This document shows, piece by piece, positions 42,977 through 50,987 of a DNA stretch of 64,000 nt; positions within the stretch are counted from its first letter, which is position 1; every line of letters begins with the position of its first letter. Location of the stretch: the NCBI RefSeq assembly GCF_000473265.1, contig NZ_KI421511.1:5996360-6060359 (forward strand), read 5' to 3'. The translations under genes and the position numbers were made by a program. Under the pieces are notes generated by a model. That model did no database searches, had not been told where the DNA came from, and saw only the letters and a list, made by a program, of their open reading frames with translations. Source of the stretch: Amycolatopsis thermoflava N1165 (GTDB lineage Bacteria > Actinomycetota > Actinomycetes > Mycobacteriales > Pseudonocardiaceae).

Positions 42977-43816
42977 ATGAGCCGTGAAGACGTCCTGGTC
43001 ACCACGCAGTGGGCCGAGGAGAACCTGAACACCCCCGGCGTGGTCTTCGCCGAGGTGGACGAGGACACCACCGCCTACGACGGCGGCCACATCCGCGGCG
43101 CGGTCAAGATCGACTGGAAGACCGAGCTGCAGGACCCGGTCCGCCGCGACTTCGTCGACAAGGCGGGCTTCGAGGCCCTCCTGTCGGAGAAGGGCATCTC
43201 CAACGACGACCTGGTCATCCTGTACGGCGGCAACAACAACTGGTTCGCCGCGTACGCGTACTGGTACTTCAAGCTGTACGGCCACGACAAGGTCAAGCTG
43301 CTCGACGGCGGCCGCAAGAAGTGGGAGCTGGACGGCCGCGAGCTGACCTCCGACGAGGTCAAGCGCGAGCGCACCAACTACGTCGCCAAGGAGCCGGACA
43401 CCTCGATCCGCGCCTTCCGCGACGAGGTCGTCGACGCGATCGGCACCAAGAACCTGGTCGACGTCCGCTCGCCCGACGAGTTCTCCGGCAAGCTGCTGGC
43501 CCCGGCGCACCTGCCGCAGGAGTCGGCGCAGCGCGGCGGCCACATCCCGACGGCGCTGAACGTGCCGTGGGCCAAGACCGCGAACGAGGACGGCACCTTC
43601 AAGACCGCCGAGGAGCTCACCGAGCTCTACAACGAGGCGGGCCTGGACACGTCCAAGGCGACCATCGCCTACTGCCGCATCGGTGAGCGCTCCAGCCACA
43701 CCTGGTTCGCGCTGCACGAGCTGATCGGGCTCGAGGACGTGAAGAACTACGACGGTTCGTGGACCGAGTACGGCTCGCTGGTCGGCGTGCCGATCGAAAC
43801 CGGAACGGGGAAGTGA
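42977..43816 (+). CDS. cysA2: Thiosulfate/3-mercaptopyruvate sulfurtransferase
   Basis: Double rhodanese of 279 residues. The N-terminal domain is inactive. The C-terminal domain has catalytic Cys233 in the loop CRIGERSSHTWFAL, the actinobacterial thiosulfate-type loop. It transfers sulfane sulfur to cyanide, thiols or acceptor proteins. Conserved regions include VFAEVDEDTTAYDGGHIRGAVKIDW. Middle gene of leader-DUF4395-cysA2-sseC. Confidence 0.95.
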   Translation: MSREDVLVTTQWAEENLNTPGVVFAEVDEDTTAYDGGHIRGAVKIDWKTELQDPVRRDFVDKAGFEALLSEKGISNDDLVILYGGNNNWFAAYAYWYFKLYGHDKVKLLDGGRKKWELDGRELTSDEVKRERTNYVAKEPDTSIRAFRDEVVDAIGTKNLVDVRSPDEFSGKLLAPAHLPQESAQRGGHIPTALNVPWAKTANEDGTFKTAEELTELYNEAGLDTSKATIAYCRIGERSSHTWFALHELIGLEDVKNYDGSWTEYGSLVGVPIETGTGK

Positions 43817-43818
43817 CG

Positions 43819-44127
43819 ATGAGTGCTGACGGTTGCGGCGCGCCGGTCCAGACGGCGACGCCCGCGGACATCGACACGAACGGGCAGGTCGTGGTTGCCG
43901 GCAAGGTCGTCGGCGGCGACGGCCCGGTCGGCGGCGCCTACGTGCGCCTGCTGAACGGTGACGGCGACTTCGCCGGCGAGGTCCAGGCCTCCCCGGAGGG
44001 CGACTTCCGGTTCTACGCCGCGCCCGGCGCCTGGACGGTGCGCGCCCTGCACCGCTCCGGCAACGGCGAGGCCTCGGTGACCGCCGAGGGCCCCGGCCTG
44101 CACCAGGTCGCGATCTCGGTCGGCTGA
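43819..44127 (+). CDS. sseC: DUF1416 / SseC family protein
   Basis: Protein of 102 residues (MSADGCGAP, VVVAGKVVGGDGPVGGAYVRLLNGDGDFAGEVQASPEGDFRFYAAPGAWTVRALH), a transthyretin-like beta sandwich. It always follows cysA2-type genes; SseC is thought to accept or pass on sulfur, but the mechanism is not known. It starts two bases after the cysA2 stop, and the operon ends in the hairpin at 44137-44175. Confidence 0.92.
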   Translation: MSADGCGAPVQTATPADIDTNGQVVVAGKVVGGDGPVGGAYVRLLNGDGDFAGEVQASPEGDFRFYAAPGAWTVRALHRSGNGEASVTAEGPGLHQVAISVG

Positions 44128-44136
44128 TTCCCGCCT

Positions 44137-44175
44137 CGACGGCCACCCCCGCGCACGCCGCGGGGGTGGCCGTCG
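44137..44175 (+). terminator. Terminator of the cysA2-sseC operon
   Basis: Perfect 17-bp stem CGACGGCCACCCCCGCG / CGCGGGGGTGGCCGTCG with loop CACGC, ten bases after the sseC stop. No U-run follows. Confidence 0.92.
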
Positions 44176-44265
44176 TCGTACCCGGACGAACCCGGCGCCG
44201 GGCGTGGCGCTCACCACGCGGGTGCGGGGCGAGTGAACCCCCTGCCGGCGGCTATCCTGCTGGAC

Positions 44266-44364
44266 GTGGAGATCCTGTTTACGACGCTGCTGGTGCTCGC
44301 CGGCATCGCGATCCTCTGGTTCACCGTGTACGTCGTCTACCGGCTGTACGCCGACCAGCGCTGA
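44266..44364 (+). CDS. 32-residue single-pass membrane protein
   Basis: VEILFTTLLVLAGIAILW then FTVYVVYRLYADQR: one membrane helix with an aromatic, basic C-terminus. GTG 44266 stands 7 bases after TATCCT (44253-44258), a leaderless pattern; an in-frame GTG at 44233 would add 11 residues. It ends three bases before the nitrobindin ATG, so the two are co-transcribed. No family recognised. Confidence 0.6.
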   Translation: MEILFTTLLVLAGIAILWFTVYVVYRLYADQR

Positions 44365-44367
44365 CCG

Positions 44368-44982
44368 ATGACATCCGGCGATGACGCCGTCGCAGCCGCC
44401 GCCGAGCGGGCCGAGTCGACGCGCGGGCGCAACCTGCCGCAGTTCGACGACCTGCCGATCCCGGTGGACACCGCGAACCTGCGCGAGGGCGCGAACCTGA
44501 ACGACGCCTGCCTGGCGCTGCTGCCGCTCGTCGGCGTGTGGCGCGGGGAGGGCGAGGTCAACTACCCGACCATCGAGGGCCCCCGGCGGATCGCGCAGCA
44601 GCTCACCATCGCGCACGACGGTCGCCCGTTCCTCTACCACGAGGCCCGTTCCTGGCTGCTCGACGACGACGGCAACGTGATCCGCGCCGCCGCCCGCGAG
44701 GTCGGCTGGTGGCGCCCGCAGGCCGACGACACGCTCGAACTGCTGCTGGCCCACAACACCGGCATCATCGAGGTCTTCTACGGCAAGCCGCGCACCCAGA
44801 CGTCCTGGGAGCTGGGCACCGACGCGGTCGTGCGCACCTCCACCGCCAAGGAGGTCACCGGCGCGCAGCGGCTCTACGGTCTGGTCAACAACGGCGACCT
44901 CGGCTACGTCGAGGAGCGCGCGATGGTCGGCCAGCCCATGCAGCCGCACGTCTCGCTGTACCTCAAGCGCGTAGTGGGCTAG
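44368..44982 (+). CDS. Nitrobindin-like heme-binding protein (FABP family, DUF1794)
   Basis: Protein of 204 residues. The ~40-residue acidic leader is followed by a ten-strand beta barrel: LLPLVGVWRGEGEVNYPTIEGPRRIAQQLTIAHDGRPFLYHEARSWL, the signature G-x-W-x-G-x-G, and a C-terminal RAMVGQPMQPHVSLYLKRV in which the heme-ligating His is expected. The M. tuberculosis homologue Rv0813c binds heme and may scavenge peroxynitrite or NO. Position matches Rv0814c-Rv0813c. Confidence 0.9.
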   Translation: MTSGDDAVAAAAERAESTRGRNLPQFDDLPIPVDTANLREGANLNDACLALLPLVGVWRGEGEVNYPTIEGPRRIAQQLTIAHDGRPFLYHEARSWLLDDDGNVIRAAAREVGWWRPQADDTLELLLAHNTGIIEVFYGKPRTQTSWELGTDAVVRTSTAKEVTGAQRLYGLVNNGDLGYVEERAMVGQPMQPHVSLYLKRVVG

Positions 44983-44987
44983 CCCGC

Positions 44988-45599
44988 GTGCGCTGGCTGC
45001 GCTACGGCCCGGACGCCGCGCTCGTCGAGTGCGAGTCGCTGGGCGAGATGAGCGCCGTCCGTGCCGCCGTGGTCGCCGCGGGCCTGCCCGACCTCGTCGA
45101 GGTCGTGCCGGGTGCGCGCACCGTGCTGATCGCCGCGCGCCCGGGCTCCACGGGGCTCGCCGAAGCCCGCAGGTTCGTGGAATCAGCAGACCTGGACGGC
45201 GGGAACGGCGGCGAGCCGCGGGAGATCACCATCGACGTCCGCTACGACGGCGAGGACCTCGACCTGGTCGCGCGCACCGCGGGCATCACCGCCGCCGAGG
45301 TCGTCGAACTGCACACCGGCGCCACCTACACCGTCGCGTTCACCGGGTTCGCCCCCGGGTTCGGCTACCTCACCGGCCTGCCCGAACCGCTCCGCCAGTC
45401 GCGTTTGGACACTCCACGCACGCGCGTCCCGGCCGGGTCGGTCGCCATCGCGGGCGAGTTCACCGGTGTCTACCCGCGCTCGTCGCCCGGCGGGTGGCGC
45501 CTGCTCGGGCACACCGACGCCGTCCTGTTCGATAGCCGCGCCGAGCGGCCCGCCCTGCTCGCACCCGGTGACCGGGTGCGGTTCCGGAGGATCGGGTGA
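44988..45599 (+). CDS. pxpB: 5-oxoprolinase subunit B (PxpB/KipI)
   Basis: Protein of 203 residues with the cyclophilin-like signature ITAAEVVELHTGATYTVAFTGFAPGFGYLTGLP and the R-T-R-V-P-A-G-S-V-A-I-A loop. With PxpC (and LamB-type PxpA) it makes ATP-dependent 5-oxoprolinase, which recycles pyroglutamate to glutamate. No pxpA is seen in the window. Coupled to pxpC by a GTGA overlap. GTG 44988, five bases after the nitrobindin stop. Confidence 0.92.
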   Translation: MRWLRYGPDAALVECESLGEMSAVRAAVVAAGLPDLVEVVPGARTVLIAARPGSTGLAEARRFVESADLDGGNGGEPREITIDVRYDGEDLDLVARTAGITAAEVVELHTGATYTVAFTGFAPGFGYLTGLPEPLRQSRLDTPRTRVPAGSVAIAGEFTGVYPRSSPGGWRLLGHTDAVLFDSRAERPALLAPGDRVRFRRIG

Positions 45600-46459
45600 G
45601 CCGCGCACTGGAGGTCGTCGCGACCGGTCCGCTCGCGCTCGTGCAGGACCTCGGCCGCCCCGGGCACGCGCACCTCGGCGTGCCGCCGTCCGGCGCCCTC
45701 GACGTCCCGGCGCTGCGGCTCGCGAACCGGCTCGTCGGCAACCCGGAGGGCGCGGCCGGGATCGAGTCGCTGCTCGGCGGGCTCACCGTGACGGCCCGCG
45801 CGTCCTGCACGGTCGCGGTCACCGGCCCGCCGGTCGCGGTCGCCGTCGACGGCCGCCCGGCAGGCTCGCACGTGCCGGTCCACCTCGCCGCGGGGCAGAC
45901 CCTGAGCATCGGGCGCCCGGACACCGGCCTGCGCTGCTACCTCGCCGTCTCCGGCGGCATCGACGTCGAACCCGAGCTGGGCAGCCGCTCGCGCGACGTG
46001 CTGTCCGAGATCGGCCCACCGCCACTGGAGCCGGGCGCCGTGCTGCCACTGGGTGCGCCGGCCGGGATCCCGGACGGCGCCGATACCGTCACCGCCCCGC
46101 CGAACCCGCCCGACCTGGTCGTCCCGGTCGTCCTTGGCCCGCGCGACGACTGGTTCGGCAACGCCGCCCACCAGCTGTCCGCGCCGTGGACGGTGACCAG
46201 CGAGTCCAACCGCGTCGGCCTGCGCCTGGACGGTCCGGCGCTGCGGCGCACCGACGCGCGCGAGGGCGAGGAGCTGCCCAGCGAGGGCGTGATCACCGGC
46301 GCGATCCAGGTGCCGCCGAACGGGCTGCCGGTGGTGTTCCTCGCCGACCACCCGACCACCGGCGGCTACCCGGTGATCGCCGTCGTCGTGCCGCGGGCGC
46401 TGCCCGCGCTCGCGCAGGCCCGGCCGGGCACGACGATCCGCTTCCGCCCCTACGCGTAG
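45596..46459 (+). CDS. pxpC: 5-oxoprolinase subunit C (PxpC/KipA)
   Basis: Protein of 287 residues with the biotin-dependent carboxyltransferase-like domain: LALVQDLGRPGHAHLGVPPSGALD at the start, SNRVGLRLDGPAL, ELPSEGVITGAIQVPPNGLPVVFLADHPTTGGYPVIA near the end. The two halves duplicate a cyclophilin-like fold. Partner of PxpB. Its stop overlaps the convergent pabC stop by 10 bases. Confidence 0.93.
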   Translation: MSRALEVVATGPLALVQDLGRPGHAHLGVPPSGALDVPALRLANRLVGNPEGAAGIESLLGGLTVTARASCTVAVTGPPVAVAVDGRPAGSHVPVHLAAGQTLSIGRPDTGLRCYLAVSGGIDVEPELGSRSRDVLSEIGPPPLEPGAVLPLGAPAGIPDGADTVTAPPNPPDLVVPVVLGPRDDWFGNAAHQLSAPWTVTSESNRVGLRLDGPALRRTDAREGEELPSEGVITGAIQVPPNGLPVVFLADHPTTGGYPVIAVVVPRALPALAQARPGTTIRFRPYA

Positions 46460-47295
46460 AGGGCTTCGTAGGCCTGGGCCAGCTCGGCGTGGATCGCCGA
46501 GGAGTCCCGCAGCGGCTGGTGGTCCAGGGTGTGCACGCGGGTCAGCTTCCGCACCGAGGACGCGAGGAACACCCCGTCCGCGCTGTGCAGGTCGGGCGTC
46601 CGGATCATCTCGATCTTGGTCGACCAGCCCGCCCGCTCGGCGGCGCGGAACACCGCCGCCTGCGTGGTGCCGGGCAGGATGCCGATGCCGGCCGGCGGGG
46701 TGTAGAGCGTGCCGCCACGCGCGATGATGACGTTCGACGTCGGGCCCTCCAGCACGGAGGTCAGGTCGCCGGCGGTGAAGATCACGTCGTCCGCGCCGCG
46801 GCGGGCGGCCTCCCGCACGGCTGCCATGTTGACCGCGTAGGACAGCGACTTCGCGCCCAGCAGCAGCCACGGCGCGCGCTCGGCCAGCCCCGGGTCGATG
46901 CCGCGTTCCAGGGTCACCACGGCGACCCCCTCGTCGCGGGCGCGCAACACCTTCGGGTCGATTTCGATCCCGAGCGCGAAGGCCGTCGGCTCGCCCTCGG
47001 GGTCGGTGCCGCGGGTGTACACGAGCTTCAGTGCGAACTCCCGGCCGCCGGACCAGTTGTCGATCACGGCCTGCGCGGCCCGCTGCCACGCCGCGTCGTC
47101 CGGCTCCGGCAGGTCCAGCATGGATGCCGACCGCGCCATCCGGTCCAGGTGCGGGCGCAACTCACGGGCCTTCCTGTCGGCTACCAGGACCGTTTCGAAG
47201 ACGCCGTCGCCACGCATCAGGCCGAGGTCTTCGACCCGGATGTGCGGTTCGTCCGGATCGGCCAGGTTCCCGTTCAGGAAAGCGAGTACGCGCAT
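46450..47295 (-). CDS. pabC: Aminotransferase class IV (4-amino-4-deoxychorismate lyase type)
   Basis: PLP enzyme of 281 residues. The fold-type IV pattern is clear: RGDGVFETVLV, the PLP lysine in GAKSLSYAVNM, the E-x-x-x-S-N region as SVLEGPTSNVIIARGG, and GILPGTTQAAVFRAA. It probably releases pyruvate from aminodeoxychorismate for folate, though D-amino acid or branched-chain transaminase activity cannot be excluded by eye. Matches Rv0812. Divergent from ygfZ, a folate-binding protein. Confidence 0.88.
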   Translation of the reverse strand: MRVLAFLNGNLADPDEPHIRVEDLGLMRGDGVFETVLVADRKARELRPHLDRMARSASMLDLPEPDDAAWQRAAQAVIDNWSGGREFALKLVYTRGTDPEGEPTAFALGIEIDPKVLRARDEGVAVVTLERGIDPGLAERAPWLLLGAKSLSYAVNMAAVREAARRGADDVIFTAGDLTSVLEGPTSNVIIARGGTLYTPPAGIGILPGTTQAAVFRAAERAGWSTKIEMIRTPDLHSADGVFLASSVRKLTRVHTLDHQPLRDSSAIHAELAQAYEALYA

Positions 47296-47325
47296 GCGGT
47301 CACCGTACTCACCTAACATCGGGGT

Positions 47326-48453
47326 ATGCCGCTCGTTTCTCCGCTCCTCGCCGCGCCGGGCGCCATCGCGCCGCCGGACGACCACCCCGAGCAGGGCGTG
47401 CCCTGGCACTGGGGCGACCCGTTCGCCGAGCAGCGCACCGCCGCGCGCAGCGTCGCCGTCGTCGACCGCTCGCACCGCGAGGTGCTGGAGGTGACCGGCA
47501 CGGAGCGGTTGTCCTGGCTGCACCTGGTGATCTCGCAGCACGTCACCGAGCTGGCCGAGGGCACCGGCACCGAGGCGCTGGTGCTGGACAGCCAGGGGCA
47601 CGTCGACACGCACATGGTCCTCGCGCACGTCGGAGAGGCCGTGTACCTGGACACCGACCCGGGGCCGGAGGCGACCAGCGCGCTGCCCAAGGGCGGCAAG
47701 CAGACCCTGCGCGAGTACCTCGAAGCGATGAAGTTCTGGTCCCAGGTCGAGATCAAGGACGTCAGCGACGAGCTGGCGATCCTCACCGTGCTCGGCCCGG
47801 AGGCCGGCCGGGTGCTGTCCGCTTTGGACATCGAACTGGGCGCCGAGCCGTACTCCGTCGTGCCGGTCGGCCGCGGCTTCGCCCGGCGCATGCCCTGGCC
47901 CGGACGGTCCAGCGTGGACCTCGCCGTGCCGCGCGGCGAGCTGGCCGACTGGTGGCGCCGCATCACCGACGCGGGCGCGCGCCCGGCAGGCACCTGGGCG
48001 TTCGACGCGTTGCGGGTCGAGTCGCTGCGGCCGCGGCTGGGCGTGGACACCGACGGGAAGACGATCCCGCACGAGGTGAACTGGATCGGCAGCGCCGCGC
48101 ACGTCGCCAAGGGCTGCTACCGCGGGCAGGAAACCGTGGCGAAGGTGTTCAACGTCGGCCGCCCGCCGCGCCGGATGGTGCTGCTGCACCTGGACGGCTC
48201 ACCGGAGATCTACCCGGAGACCGGGGACCCGGTGAAGCTCGGTGAGCGCGTCGTCGGGCGGGTCGGCAGCGTCGCCCAGCACCACGAGCTGGGGCCGATC
48301 GCGCTGGCCCTGGTCAAGCGGTCCGCGCCGGTGGACGCCGAGCTGCTCGCCGGGGACGAGGACCGGGTCGTGCAGGCCGCGGTCGACCCCGATTCGGTGC
48401 CCGCCGAAGGCGCCGCGCCCGGCCGGGAGGCCGCCGCTCGCCTGCGCGGGTGA
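47326..48453 (+). CDS. ygfZ: YgfZ/GcvT-domain folate-binding protein
   Basis: Protein of 375 residues. The YgfZ signature K-G-C-Y-x-G-Q-E is present at about 262-269 (HVAKGCYRGQETVAKVFNVGRPPRR), with the GcvT-like tetrahydrofolate-binding fold before it. Iron-sulfur cluster repair factor that depends on folate. A TAACAT box (47314-47319) lies 6 bases before ATG 47326, so it is probably leaderless; it is divergent from pabC with 30 bases between starts. Confidence 0.9.
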   Translation: MPLVSPLLAAPGAIAPPDDHPEQGVPWHWGDPFAEQRTAARSVAVVDRSHREVLEVTGTERLSWLHLVISQHVTELAEGTGTEALVLDSQGHVDTHMVLAHVGEAVYLDTDPGPEATSALPKGGKQTLREYLEAMKFWSQVEIKDVSDELAILTVLGPEAGRVLSALDIELGAEPYSVVPVGRGFARRMPWPGRSSVDLAVPRGELADWWRRITDAGARPAGTWAFDALRVESLRPRLGVDTDGKTIPHEVNWIGSAAHVAKGCYRGQETVAKVFNVGRPPRRMVLLHLDGSPEIYPETGDPVKLGERVVGRVGSVAQHHELGPIALALVKRSAPVDAELLAGDEDRVVQAAVDPDSVPAEGAAPGREAAARLRG

Positions 48454-48502
48454 TAACGCACCCGCCCTGGCGCCTGGGCCCGGCATGGAGCACTATGTCC
48501 CG

Positions 48503-49063
48503 GTGATCGAAGTCCGGCCGGGCGGACGCCGTCGCATCGACCGTGTCCTGGACCCCGCCTACGTGCGGGGCCTCGCCGACCTGTCGCTCGGGCAGCTGCG
48601 TGAGCGCCGGGACGAGGCTGCCCAGGAGGAGACCGATCTCTCCTACCTGCGGCGGCTGCTGCACGCGCGGATCGACATCGTGCGGGCCGAGCAGGAGCGG
48701 CGGCGCTCCGGCGGCGAGAGCATCGTGGACCAGCTCGCCACGATCCTGTCCGACAACGCGCTGCGCCCGGCGCGCGGCTCGGGCCGGTACCAGCAGCTGG
48801 AGCCCTCCCGCGCCGGTGAGTACCGGCGCCAGGCCGAGGCGCTGGTGGGCAACGCCGACCTGACCGACGTGGGTGCGCTCTCCGACGAGAAGCTGGCCGC
48901 GACCCTCGACGACTACCGGGGCGAGGAGGCGTCGGTGTCGCAGCGCCGTCGCGAGGTGCAGGCCGTGGTCGACCAGCTGAACGCCGAGATCGCCGCCCGC
49001 TACGCGAAGGGCTCGGCCTCCGTGGACGACCTGCTGGCCGCGGAGCGGGCGGACGACGTCTGA
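48503..49063 (+). CDS. rsiG: RsiG-type c-di-GMP-binding anti-sigma factor
   Basis: 186 residues, largely two long helices forming an antiparallel coiled coil. RsiG binds c-di-GMP through E(X)3S(X)2R(X)3Q(X)3D on each helix. Helix 2 matches exactly (E142, S146, R149, Q153, D157), and helix 1 matches except His54 in the Gln place (E43, S47, R50, H54, D58). In Streptomyces, c-di-GMP-bound RsiG holds the sporulation sigma factor WhiG. Older annotations call it aerial mycelium formation protein. The start is GTG 48503, or ATG 48485 with six more residues. The window's GGDEF cyclase could supply the ligand. Confidence 0.85.
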   Translation: MIEVRPGGRRRIDRVLDPAYVRGLADLSLGQLRERRDEAAQEETDLSYLRRLLHARIDIVRAEQERRRSGGESIVDQLATILSDNALRPARGSGRYQQLEPSRAGEYRRQAEALVGNADLTDVGALSDEKLAATLDDYRGEEASVSQRRREVQAVVDQLNAEIAARYAKGSASVDDLLAAERADDV

Positions 49064-49070
49064 ACCGGCG

Positions 49071-49472
49071 TCAGTGGTCGTTGACGAACGGGCTCTCCGG
49101 CTTCTCGCTGGAGTTGAGGGTCGTGCCCCAGTACTGGACCCAGATCTCCTTGCCCTCGGGCAGGTTGTACTTGCCACCCTCGCTGGCCCGGTGGGACACG
49201 CAGCTGCCGCTGCCCGTGGAGACCTTCATCGAGTACCGCGGGTCGGTGCCGACCCAGACGTCGGCATAGGCCGGCTTCCCGTTCGCGGACGTGTCGCAGA
49301 CGGAGATGATGTCGCCGTATTCCTCGACGTAGACGACGACCCCGGTGCCCCGGAAGGTGTGATCCCAGCTGCCGCCGGGCGGATCGACGGTCGCGGAGGC
49401 GCTTCCGGTGGTGGCGAGGACTGCCGCGGTGGTGAACGCGACGGTGGCCGCGGTGAGCTGAGCGATTCGCAT
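49071..49472 (-). CDS. Small secreted protein
   Basis: 134 residues with a Sec signal peptide (IAQLTAATVAFTTAAVLATTGSASA). The mature part is ~107 residues with two cysteines and aromatic-rich strands (WDHTFRGTGVVVYVEEYGDIISVCDTSANGK; IWVQYWGTTLNSS). No family recognised. A perfect 33-bp palindrome sits 7 bases before the ATG, so it should be tightly repressed. ATG 49472 chosen; upstream codons lie in the palindrome. Confidence 0.75.
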   Translation of the reverse strand: MRIAQLTAATVAFTTAAVLATTGSASATVDPPGGSWDHTFRGTGVVVYVEEYGDIISVCDTSANGKPAYADVWVGTDPRYSMKVSTGSGSCVSHRASEGGKYNLPEGKEIWVQYWGTTLNSSEKPESPFVNDH

Positions 49473-49478
49473 GGCGTC

Positions 49479-49511
49479 CGCTAGGTTTTGCAAGCGTTGC
49501 AAAACCTAGCG
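49479..49511. promoter_or_regulatory. 33-bp perfect palindrome, repressor operator
   Basis: Arms CGCTAGGTTTTGCAA and TTGCAAAACCTAGCG (15 bp each), 3-bp centre. The core TTTTGCA-N5-TGCAAAA equals the core of the operator at 10819-10839. Confidence 0.8.
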
Positions 49512-49594
49512 CCGGGAGCTGACGCCTTCCGATCATCGAAGTCCTGGCGGTAACTGCTCGTCCGGTGATCAGTACTGGTCAGGTACGGGGCGTC

Positions 49595-50494
49595 CTAGTT
49601 GAAGTGCTCGCGGGCCGCCAGCTCGGACCAGTAGTCACGTAGGTCGGTGAACAGCTCGGCGATCTGCTCGATGTCGCCGGAACGCAGGGCGTCCATGATG
49701 CTGTGCACCTCCTCCGCGCTGGTGTCCGACTCCAGCACCGGGTCGGCGATCAGCTGCACCAGCCCGCCGTAGTCCAGCTCGACCGCCGACGCCGGGTCGA
49801 AGTTCGTCAGCCACCGGGCGGTCTCCGCCAGGATCCGCGCCGGGCCGGAATCGCCGAGGGTCTCCTCCACCAGCTCTCGCGCCTCGGCCACCCGCTGGGT
49901 CGCGTCGCCCATCGCCACGCGCCAGGAGACCTCCCGTTCCGGGTCGTCCGGGCCCGAGCCCAGGTTCAGCCTGCGGTGCTTCGGGTCGACCAGCGCGAAC
50001 CAGGGCAGCGGCACGGTCCAGGTGGTGGACAGGACGTGCACGGCGGCCTGCGGCAGATCACCGAGCGCCGAGCTGGCCCTGGCCTTCAGCTTCTCCTCGC
50101 TCACGCCGGCCGAGTCGATCACCGCGGCGTGCAGCGACGGGTGCGCGTCGCCGAGGAAGCTCACCAGCGCTGCGGCCGAGCGGGCCCGCACCTCCAGCGG
50201 GCACACGAGCGGGCCGGGCCCGACCTTCGCGCCCGTGTCGGTGGGGACCTCGGCCGGGTCGAGCACCAGCACGTCGGCGTTCGGCAGCGCCCGCCCGCCG
50301 GGCAGCTCGCCGGGCAGCAGCCGGACGGGAGTGGTGGTCTGTGACTTCAACCACATGAGCTGTTCCCGCTCGGCGGCGGCCGCGCGGCTCAGCTGGGCCT
50401 GTTCGACGGCTTTGCGCAGCCCCGCGGGGGGAGGGTCGCCGAACGCGGACAGGGGCTCGTACACCCGGAGGTAGGCCACGAACGGTCGGAGCAC
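49595..50494 (-). CDS. Conserved hypothetical protein
   Basis: 299 residues, cytosolic, no TM. Begins VLRPFVAYLRVYEPLSAFGDPP and ends ELAAREHFN; the middle has CPLEVRARSAAALVSFLGD and WTVPLPWFALVDPKHRRLNLG, which look conserved. No motif I can name. GTG 50494 is picked because sequence upstream loses coding character. Single gene with 100 bases of empty DNA to the divergent palindrome-controlled gene. Confidence 0.7.
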   Translation of the reverse strand: MLRPFVAYLRVYEPLSAFGDPPPAGLRKAVEQAQLSRAAAAEREQLMWLKSQTTTPVRLLPGELPGGRALPNADVLVLDPAEVPTDTGAKVGPGPLVCPLEVRARSAAALVSFLGDAHPSLHAAVIDSAGVSEEKLKARASSALGDLPQAAVHVLSTTWTVPLPWFALVDPKHRRLNLGSGPDDPEREVSWRVAMGDATQRVAEARELVEETLGDSGPARILAETARWLTNFDPASAVELDYGGLVQLIADPVLESDTSAEEVHSIMDALRSGDIEQIAELFTDLRDYWSELAAREHFN

Positions 50495-50692
50495 CGTTGA
50501 ATCGTGGCACGTCGCCGCCCGGTCGCGACCACCGACCGGCGCAATCCCCGACACTGTCGTGACAAGCACACGAAGCCACGTCGCATTGGACCCCTCGGAC
50601 AGGGTACGGTGTCACCAGGAACCAATTGTCGAGACGATGCGGGGCCGCCGATTCCCCCGGCCGCCCCGTTCCCTGTGCGAGGGGGTCGAGCC

Positions 50693-50890
50693 ATGGGGCG
50701 CGGCCGGGCCAAGGCCAAGCAGACGAAGGTGGCGCGAGAGCTCAAGTACAGCACTCCCGACACAGATTTCGCTGCGCTTCAGCGCGAGCTGTCAGGACAG
50801 TCCTCCAATTCTCATCCTCGTGAAGAGGACGAGAAGTACGAGGACCCGTACGACCCGTACGCCGACGAGTACGACGACTACCGTCGTTGA
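50693..50890 (+). CDS. DUF3073 protein
   Basis: 65 residues: basic head MGRGRAKAKQTKVARELKYSTPDTDFAALQREL and a very acidic tail rich in D, E and Y (EEDEKYEDPYDPYADEYDDY). Found across actinobacteria next to purine genes (Rv0810c). Function unknown; the bipolar charge suggests nucleic-acid or protein interaction. Followed by a strong hairpin. Confidence 0.9.
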   Translation: MGRGRAKAKQTKVARELKYSTPDTDFAALQRELSGQSSNSHPREEDEKYEDPYDPYADEYDDYRR

Positions 50891-50902
50891 CGTCTGACCA
50901 GC

Positions 50903-50945
50903 ACACGAGGGTGGGTCCGGTCGTGACCGGAACCCGCCCTCGTGT
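50903..50945 (+). terminator. Terminator after the DUF3073 gene
   Basis: About 20-bp stem ACACGAGGGTGGGT-CCGGTC / GACCGG-AACCCGCCCTCGTGT with one wobble and one bulge, then GTTGTGT. Confidence 0.85.
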
Positions 50946-50987
50946 GTTGTGTCATGCGTCGTCGGGCGCCGGAACTGGAGAGGTGCG

